Source: Acanthopleura granulata | Lineage: Eukaryota > Mollusca > Polyplacophora > Chitonida > Chitonidae | Assembly (NCBI GenBank): GCA_016165875.1 | Contig: JABBOT010000011.1 | Span: 14,134,408 to 14,198,407, forward strand | DNA: 64,000 bases | Reading direction: 5' to 3' | Shown here: positions 57,421 through 64,000 of the stretch, piece by piece | Layout: each line of letters starts with the position of its first letter | Position numbering within the stretch: the first letter of the stretch is position 1 | Translations under genes and position numbers: made by a program | Notes under the pieces: generated by a model | The model's input: the letters and a program-made list of their open reading frames with translations, nothing else | Databases searched by the model: none | What the model was told of the DNA's origin: nothing

Positions 57421-60400
57421 CTTGATCAACTTACCTTGCGATTTTACTGCACCATGTCGTAATTAGCAGACTGATCAAGAATTATCTGTGCTTTTCATGA
57501 AGGTCAAAAGTAGTGATAAGTAAAGGTTCACTTGTATTTCACTGACTGATTTTGACCCATACCAACTATCTTCTTTTTCATATTTTTTTCATTTTGCCGA
57601 AATATTTCATCGGTCAACCCGTATCAAAAATTTGAGAGAAGGTGTCTCAAGGTAGGAGTGTTGTCAGGCCTGCAGCGTTCAAGGCTCACAATTAAATTAC
57701 TTGAGTCCCTTGGCCAGATCAAACATTTATCTTTACCCACTTAAATGCACAGATTGCTTCACGCAGATGTTCCGATTACCTAGTGGCAGTTAATGCTTAC
57801 CTGCGCTTTTAGTTGTAGTCGTGGGCACTGTCGTGGGCACTGTCGTGGGCACTAAAACAGAACCAGAACGTTTACATTTAATGAGTTACATGGTTGGGAT
57901 TTTACAAGAATTTTGAGGTCTAGGGCTGGAGGAAACCAGACTCTGTTGCTCTAACTTTTGTTCCGTCTGACTTGATGCCACACGTCAGAATGTCATCGAC
58001 TGGAGGAAACAAGACATTTCGATCACTGGCATCATAAGGGGGACTGGTGGATCCTGTACACGGTGCCTTATCCAGTTTTCTGTGTAACGTTGGGTAACGT
58101 TCATCAGAAGGTCGGGGACTGGAGGAAACTAGACATTTGGCTTTATCAGTATTTTGTGTGACTTTGGGTCACGGTCTTCAGAAGGTTGGGGATGAGAGAA
58201 AAGTAGATATTTGGCTTTATTAATTTTCTGTGTGATTTTGGGCCACGACCTTCAGAAGGTCGTTGACTGGAGGAAATAAGACATTTGACTTTATCAGTTT
58301 TCTGTGTGGCTATGGATCACGGGCGTCATTTGTTCGGGGACTGGAGGAAACTGGACGTTTGTCGTAATCAATTCTCTGTGTGGCTTTGGATCACGGGGGT
58401 CAGATGGTCGAGGACTGGAAGAATACCAGTCAGCAGGTTTTGGATTAGAAAGTGTGTCACGTTTTCTTTGTCGTCTCTAACGTCTTACACCACTGAGACA
58501 ATGAGAGCGACAGAATAAAATCTACACTGATGTTTTATACCACTTGACAGCTGGTTTAATACAATTTCTAATAAAACAACACAAACACTTTGTTTTTGGT
58601 TTTGCACTGACTTGCGTTTCTACCTATGGTTCTGTTTTCTGTGCATAAGAATGGTAATATTCCAGTATTTACATCAACAGGTAAATAGTATAAAATCTTA
58701 ACCGAGGTAAACTTACTAGAGGCACTCAAGAATATTTCACTTATACGATGGCTGCCTGTAAAATGGTGGGAGGAAACTGGACAGAGCCCGGGGGAAACCC
58801 ACGACCATCCATAGATTACAAAGTGTTAAAGTGATCGGATGGAGAAGATGATTGTCATGAAGTCTGATGTGGCCCAACCTGACATCTTCACATTCAACAA
58901 ATTGTCCAAGCATAGCCAATGAAACGAGCTGAATTACCAGATGCTACATAAATAAAATAAAATCCGGGTATAAAATTACCCGGATATTTTTTAATTACTT
59001 TGCAAATTAAGCGCTACATTCCGGGTGTTTTATTAATTAATTTATTCATATATTTATTCTTCAGCTGGAGTTTTACTCCGCACACAAAAAAATTTCACAT
59101 ATAGGACGGCGGCCACAATTATGGTGGGAGGAAACCGGTTAGAATCCAACTGAAACACATGACCATTCGCAGGTTGCTCACAAGCATTCCCACGTCAACA
59201 AAATCGGCAGGAGCTGGTCTTCAACTCACGACCAATGCATTGTATTATTACATTACGTTGTAACTGGCCCGGTAGATGTACAAAGCAGGGACTACAAGCT
59301 TACCAGTAATCTTCAAGCATTTCTTGTCGTTGCCTGTGTCTTCTGGGCAGTGTCCACACTTCAGTCCAATACTGCAGGTGTTTGCCTGGTCTACATAGAC
59401 GGCGTTAGGGTCGTTGTCACACTCTTCCCCTTCACTAACCCTACCCTGGACTACAAAGAACACAGTACGTTGGTACAGCCTTGTAATACAAAGTCATTGA
59501 ACTCCCCTGGACACATGCAGCTGGTACACCTGTGGGAATACTATCTGAATTACGAGTGTAAATATAAAAGACCCCAAAAATCATCGTCATTAGGTAATGA
59601 TTTGTCCGCCTTGCCACAGATAGCTCTCGACTCAAAATCACACGTTCATAGGAGATGTCGGTAAAACGCACATGGTGTTTTCACGGCCTCAAATGGGGAA
59701 AGATATAAACCTGTGACGTGGTCACTCGGTATTCTATCCATCTATTGTGCTCCTGCTAAAAATTCTCTTGCGTGACCGGGTGTACTTTTAGGCCACATGT
59801 CTTTTACTCTACCTAGTAAACAACCTGTATTTATTTATTTGTTTATTTTTGTTTGCCATTACGTGGAGGTCAGCCACTTCACATTTGTATCTATATATGT
59901 GTCAAGACATAATCCTTGTACTTGGTCCAAACTTATGCAAGCTTGATCGGATTCAGTACACACTATCTCTCTCTGTTATCTTGTCTGTTGTTAACGTGAT
60001 TCGTTAATTTTCCTACTCTTGTTTTCAAGCCGAATTCTTCTTACCTTGACACTCTCCGTCGACCAAATCAGTGTTCTCCACACACTGACATTTGGTATCA
60101 CTTCCGGTCGAGCAATTCTGGTTTTTCTTCTGGCAGTGATTATCTCCTGCACAGGTGTCGCCAACCGTTTCTGTTGGGAAAGCAAAACAACTACCGTGTC
60201 CAACCACAGACTTCTGATAAAATTTGTATACATATGTGCACTGATTCATTTATTCCCTGGATGTTTTAGGTCACACTCCCAATTTTTGCAATTATCAAAA
60301 TGATGGTAACCCGTAAAAAAACACGGCACTTCGCCACATACATACATGGCTGCAGCCGAACAAATGGGAACTGGACTCGAACACCTAAGCTCATTAGTCA

Positions 60401-63357
60401 ATATATAATATATATATTTTAAAGATTTTCTGGCATCGGTACTTGAGGACTGGGACGTAATTATGGTACTTTCCCCAGTCGGCACGGCCAGTTATTGTTT
60501 TATTTTTCGTTATGACGAAGGCCAGGTTATGGCGAGCATTACATGCCTTAGTTCGAATAATCTAGTAAGAGATTGCTTATTTTCTGTTGATAACTGCCTA
60601 AATACAGTGAGCATTACATTGCCTCAGATACCATCCCAAAGCTCAAAGTATACTGAACGGTTTTTGTTTTTTTTTCGCTGCTAATCGTCTGAGGATCACA
60701 AAGTCGCAAGCTCGAATCCAGCTCTCGCTGGTTCGCGTAATTCAAAAGGGGTTTTATCAAGTTCCAGGTGAACGGCAGTGATTCTCCTAGGGCACGCCTG
60801 GTCGCATGCCCCTCCCATAAGCGAAATATGCACGAGCATTTCCAAATTTAAAACATGAATGCCACTGTCACCCTGTAATTAACGGCTTATGACGCTAAGC
60901 AGGGGCCACTTTCATAACTCTGGGCTCATGCATGACTTCAGTAAGTACGGTTGGATTTTAGTTTAACAGCAGGCAAATCATATTTGCCATTCAGTTGAAC
61001 ACTTTTTTATAATTCATAACTTTGAATTTCATAAGCTTGTTTTAACGCAAGGAACATGCTGGATCAAGGCGTCGTTTAACAGGTTTCCACGGAGACCAGC
61101 ATCAGGTACCAAAAACTGTGATCGACTATACTGTAAACCCAGTTTCTGACTGCCATGTTTGAAATCGTTTCAAGGTTTAGTGTAATATTAGAAATTCCGT
61201 TATAAAGAGACAATATTGTCTATTCCCAAAGATGGGGGTACTACCATTATAAAATTCTTCACACTCGTAGTGAGTTCATTATGTCGACAACGAGCTTATG
61301 GACTATGAACATTATGAAGTAGCAAAGCTATTTTACATGCATTTTCTTTGCAGTAATATTTACGCCCAACAGTTTGATGTGCAGAGCGTGATCTGCCAAT
61401 GTCGGAAGGTAATTTGGTAGTGACTGTGGATGGTTTTACAGAGTCACTGAACACAGGCGACAAGTTAAACAGAACCCAAAGCAAACCGTTTAGGGAGACG
61501 GTCCCTTGAAAGAAACAGATTACGTAAATGGTAGTAGTAACGGTAATAGTTCCAACTAAACAAGTGTCAATAGCAGCAGTAAAAGTTGTAGTTATATACA
61601 ATGGAAATATCAAACCGCAGAGAAAGTTGTAACGACAAGTTGAGCAAGAAGAAGACAAAGTAGGTGTTAGTTAGCAGCCGTAGAGATACAATAGTAGTCA
61701 GTGATGGTATATAATGATAGCAGTAGTAGTACGGCTGTAGAGTGGTAGAAGTTATAACGGTCGTAGCATCGGCTACAGTTATAGTAGTGGTTAAAGGAAG
61801 AGACCTCGTAAAACGAAGTTATGGTGAGTGACGAGATCATGAAAAACTGTAATTAAATATACCTGCATTGAATTTTTCAGATTTTTTTTTCACCAGACTA
61901 AATGCAGTTAAATATTTGATTGTACGGTGGGTAATATGGACCATATTGACAATGTGTGTCAACCGTGACGTCACGAAAGTCTTTGTACGCCTTCATGTTC
62001 AGGTCTGAATAAAATTCTTGTGAAACGTACTCCTGTGATGTGTTCCTTTGTGTAGAAAGGCGGATAAGATCTGCTTTAGGACCAGAGAAAGGTATGCTTA
62101 GCGTCACTTTTGACACATATGATCAAAATGGTCCATAAAACCCACCATACCATCAAACGTTTGACTGCATGTAATTTGGTGAAAAAAAATTCTGAAAAAA
62201 TCAGTGAATGTATTTTCAGATATGTTTTTTTTATGATTTTTTCGGGGTCTTTTCCTTTAAATGCTAAGAAGTAATAGACGTAGTAAGTAGTAGTTGTCGA
62301 GATGGTAGTAATAGTGGCATAAATGGCGAGTACAGTATTACAGGCTTGGAGGTTTCAGTTGTGCTTGTGCAAAGGGAATTTTACCAGTTGACGTCCTGAA
62401 CTGTGATTTGAACCATTAATGCCCTTAACTAAAGGGCTTTCTGCAGATACAGTTGTCTCTTATATTTAAGCAGCCCGCTTTGCGGTGTGGATTACAGGTT
62501 ACAGGTTTTTTCAACTTGTCCTCTATATTCAATCGTTTCTACGATCGTTACCAACATTTGTCTGTCGTCAGTGAACCACAAGTTCAAAACCCCGAAATGC
62601 TGCACGTCCATATCAGAACAAAGAAAATGCAATTAAAACACTTTTTCTAATTCATCACGGTAACAGCGACATCTTGGATGACGTCGTAATTAACTATCCT
62701 TACTACAAAATCCCCAATAAAACCACAATCGGCAATAGGTAAAACCGTCCGTTGTATTTATTTATTTATTTGATTGGTGTTTTACGTCGTGATCAGAAAT
62801 GTGTCGCTTATACGACACTGGTCCGCATTATGGTGGGAGTCAATTGGGCAAAGCCCATGGAAACCTACGATCATTCACAGGTTCCTGGCAGACCTTCCCA
62901 CGTACGGCAGGAGAGGAAACCATCACGAGTTGGACTTATAGCGATCGCCTTGGTAAGTGGGACCTCCGTCATTAGGCCTCGATGGCTCACTAACCCTAAA
63001 ACAAAGGCATCTGTAATACAACAACCCTCCGTAATAATGAAAACAACTTTCGGTGAAACATCCGCAATACAAAATCATCAGTCAAACGAAATATGTTGTT
63101 AAACAAAACTCTACGTATGAGGACACACAGCCAAAAAAAAAAATAAATAAATAAGAAGAAAGAAACCTCAGTAAAACGAAAAAGAAATTTTTGAAACAAA
63201 ACCGTTGCTGAGCCATTATCTTCTTGTAGATTTTGCTTACTTTGTCTACACCATGTCGGCCTGTTTTCGTCCATAATGTAGCCTTCAGAACACTCACACG
63301 TTTCATTGCCAGCTGTGCCCTGACATGAAGCTAAGTCAGGAAAAGCGCCTATCCTAT
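57168..63357 (-). CDS. Gene C (partial): third paralogue, 3' five exons in window
   Basis: Minus-strand exons 63357-63241, 60170-60045, 59450-59304, 57851-57801 and 57295-57168 correspond to gene B exons 4, 5, 6, one stalk exon and the anchor exon. All are phase 1 and the frame is open to the stop at 57168. Exons 1-3 (signal peptide and first two modules) should lie beyond 64000. Proteins A/B and C are clearly related but much more diverged than A and B are from each other, so C is an older paralogue in the same orientation as B. The intron between the first two exons is about 3 kb and full of repeats. Confidence 0.78.
57540..57890 (-). repeat. Single unit homologous to gene B's 389-bp stalk block
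   Basis: Shares the flank 'cgaaatatttcatcggtcaa' and the rest of the unit with 33560-33840; carries the 51-nt stalk exon. Confidence 0.85.
57801..57851 (-). CDS. Gene C stalk exon, 51 nt
   Basis: Acceptor 'ctgttttag', donor 'gtaagc', phase 1 to 1. Encodes VPTTVPTTVPTTTTKSA, i.e. the 13-residue stalk unit with one extra VPTT from a 12-nt internal duplication. Only one copy exists here against four in gene B. Confidence 0.72.
57930..58450. repeat. Minisatellite of about 70-75 bp units, gene C
   Basis: Same unit as 33880-34320 ('ggtcggggactggaggaaac'), in the intron before the gene C stalk exon; unit number differs. Confidence 0.85.
58722..58815 (-). mobile_element. SINE fragment
   Basis: Minus-strand tail and first body segment ('actcaagaatatttcactta'). 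Confidence 0.7.
59032..59250 (-). mobile_element. SINE in gene C
   Basis: Minus strand, diverged, directly downstream of gene C exon 59304-59450 in its intron. Confidence 0.75.
59304..59450 (-). CDS. Gene C exon equivalent to B exon 6: membrane-proximal module
   Basis: 147 nt, donor 'gtaagc'. The acceptor used is 'tctttgtag', not the nearby 'gtccag', because only the former keeps phase 1 and avoids an immediate stop; it yields V-Q-G-R-V-S-E-G-E-E-C. Five cysteines align with A and B (CSIGLKCGHCPEDTG..KKC). Confidence 0.78.
60045..60170 (-). CDS. Gene C exon equivalent to B exon 5: EB-like module
   Basis: 126 nt, acceptor 'tcccaacag', donor 'gtaaga', phase 1 to 1. Begins KTVGDTCAGDNHCQKKNQNC; six cysteines in the same order as A and B, three residues longer. 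Confidence 0.82.
60700..60860 (+). mobile_element. Decayed SINE in gene C intron
   Basis: Weak match to the body ('cgaatccagctctcgctggt') and tail ('taagcgaaatatgcacgagc'). Confidence 0.4.
61870..62203. mobile_element. MITE-like element with about 90-bp terminal inverted repeats
   Basis: Left end 'caccagactaaatgcagtta' through 'atggaccatattgacaatgt' is mirrored by the right end ('atggtccataaaacccacca' and 'gactgcatgtaatttggtga'). The 150-bp middle is not coding. It lies in gene C's large intron. Confidence 0.72.
62755..62998 (-). mobile_element. SINE in gene C intron
   Basis: Minus strand from (attt)n and 'gattggtgttttacgtcgtg' to a head 'gcctcgatggctcactaacc'-like end. Confidence 0.8.
63000..63120. 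repeat. Gene C intron 4 minisatellite remnant
   Basis: Irregular units with 'aaccctccgtaat' and 'aaacaaaactct' motifs next to the first visible exon of gene C, at the same intron position as the blocks at 12140 and 37070. Confidence 0.45.
63241..63357 (-). CDS. Gene C exon equivalent to B exon 4: EGF-like module
   Basis: 117 nt, acceptor 'cttcttcag', donor 'gtaagc', phase 1 to 1. Begins DRIGAFPDLASCQGTAGNET and continues CECSEGY, matching the CACKKGY of genes A and B; four cysteines. Confidence 0.78.
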
Positions 63358-63449
63358 CTGAAGAAGTAAGTGAAAGATAAAACAAACAAACATTGTACTA
63401 TAATTCCTACAAAAACACATCAGAATTAGTTTGACCGTCACACTCTTTC

Positions 63450-63565
63450 AAATAAATTTATTTATTTATTTATTTCATTTCTGTTTAACGCAGTACTCAA
63501 GAATATTCCATTTATATGTCGGCCGCCAGCATTATGGTGGAGGAGAGAAAGCCCGGGAGAAACTT
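63450..63565 (-). mobile_element. SINE 3' half
   Basis: Minus strand attt run, 'tgtttaacgcagtactcaag' and part of the body. Confidence 0.75.
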
Positions 63566-64000
63566 TCCAAATAACGGAGGGCTAGGTCGTGGTCATACAT
63601 ATTAATATATATATAGTTTGCATAGGTATACTTTTTGCAGTTAATTTCTGAGGAATACGCCGACATTGAAAAAAAACACTTTTTTCTTTATTGCTTCATA
63701 ACATGAACAATACGCTTTATGTATATAGCTTTTCTTGGCCGAAGTACCAGTAAACTAAAAGCTGAAAAAACTGACAATAAATTATACCACCTTGGATTTG
63801 ACCGACAGCATCCACTTCATTTGTTTTTGTTTTTGTGGGGTTCTTCGGGTTTTTTTTTTAAATTAAAATATAACACCATACAGGCCTGACCTGCTTCCTT
63901 TGAGCAGGAAGCAGGTCAAGTGCCTGGACTAGGGTTCTTATTTATGGGTCCTGAAGGAAAACGCACAAGTGAAATATTTCGTTCCAAAGTGTGAAATACC

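Overview
This is animal (eukaryotic) genomic DNA, most likely from a lophotrochozoan such as a mollusc or brachiopod. The genes are split into short exons with GT/AG introns. Non-coding DNA is AT-rich and carries more than twenty copies of one tRNA-headed SINE family whose tail reads like 'ttgagtacggcgtaaaacac' followed by (aaat)n; SINEs of this general kind are common in bivalves and other lophotrochozoans. The species cannot be fixed from the window. Nothing prokaryotic or viral was recognised.

The only convincing genes are three paralogues of one cysteine-rich surface-protein family. Each copy has a signal peptide, small EB/EGF-like cysteine modules (one per exon, all introns in phase 1) and a hydrophobic C-terminal anchor. 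Gene A (+, exons from 7284 to 15405) is predicted at 283 aa. Gene B (-, 42228 to 31542) is predicted at 352 aa. Gene C (-, from beyond 64000 to 57168) is only partly in the window. The exon models were built by eye from splice sites, and all three keep an open frame.

Layout: 1-5224 holds SINE debris and a second dispersed repeat. About 5225-15055 is the left arm of a large inverted duplication carrying gene A, followed by A's own last exon at 15329-15405. About 15.4-31.5 kb is a spacer of SINEs, a degenerate minisatellite, and a decayed copy of A's 3' end at about 27.7-29.15 kb. About 29.2-34.8 kb is the 3' part of gene B, with four tandem units that each carry a 39-nt Thr-rich stalk exon, next to minisatellites. 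About 34783-44300 is the right arm with the gene B ectodomain. About 44.3-53.1 kb is a tandem array of a 2.36-kb unit (3.7 copies) containing a LINE 3' fragment and a SINE head. After 55.5 kb comes gene C, whose 3' end is an older direct paralogue of B's.

The main result is how these genes evolve. Gene A and B ectodomains come from a recent inverted duplication. In exons 3-6 I count 23 amino-acid-changing and 0 silent differences, while the adjoining intron 3 differs by only about 2%. All cysteines are kept. The two arms were joined, within intron 6, to different stalk and anchor exons: a short hydrophobic tail in A, and a Thr-rich stalk plus a longer hydrophobic tail in B and C. Stalk length changes by duplication of a symmetric 39-nt exon (four in B) or by a 12-nt slip inside it (C). 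This is what a rapidly diversifying recognition or surface-antigen family would look like; that function is an inference.
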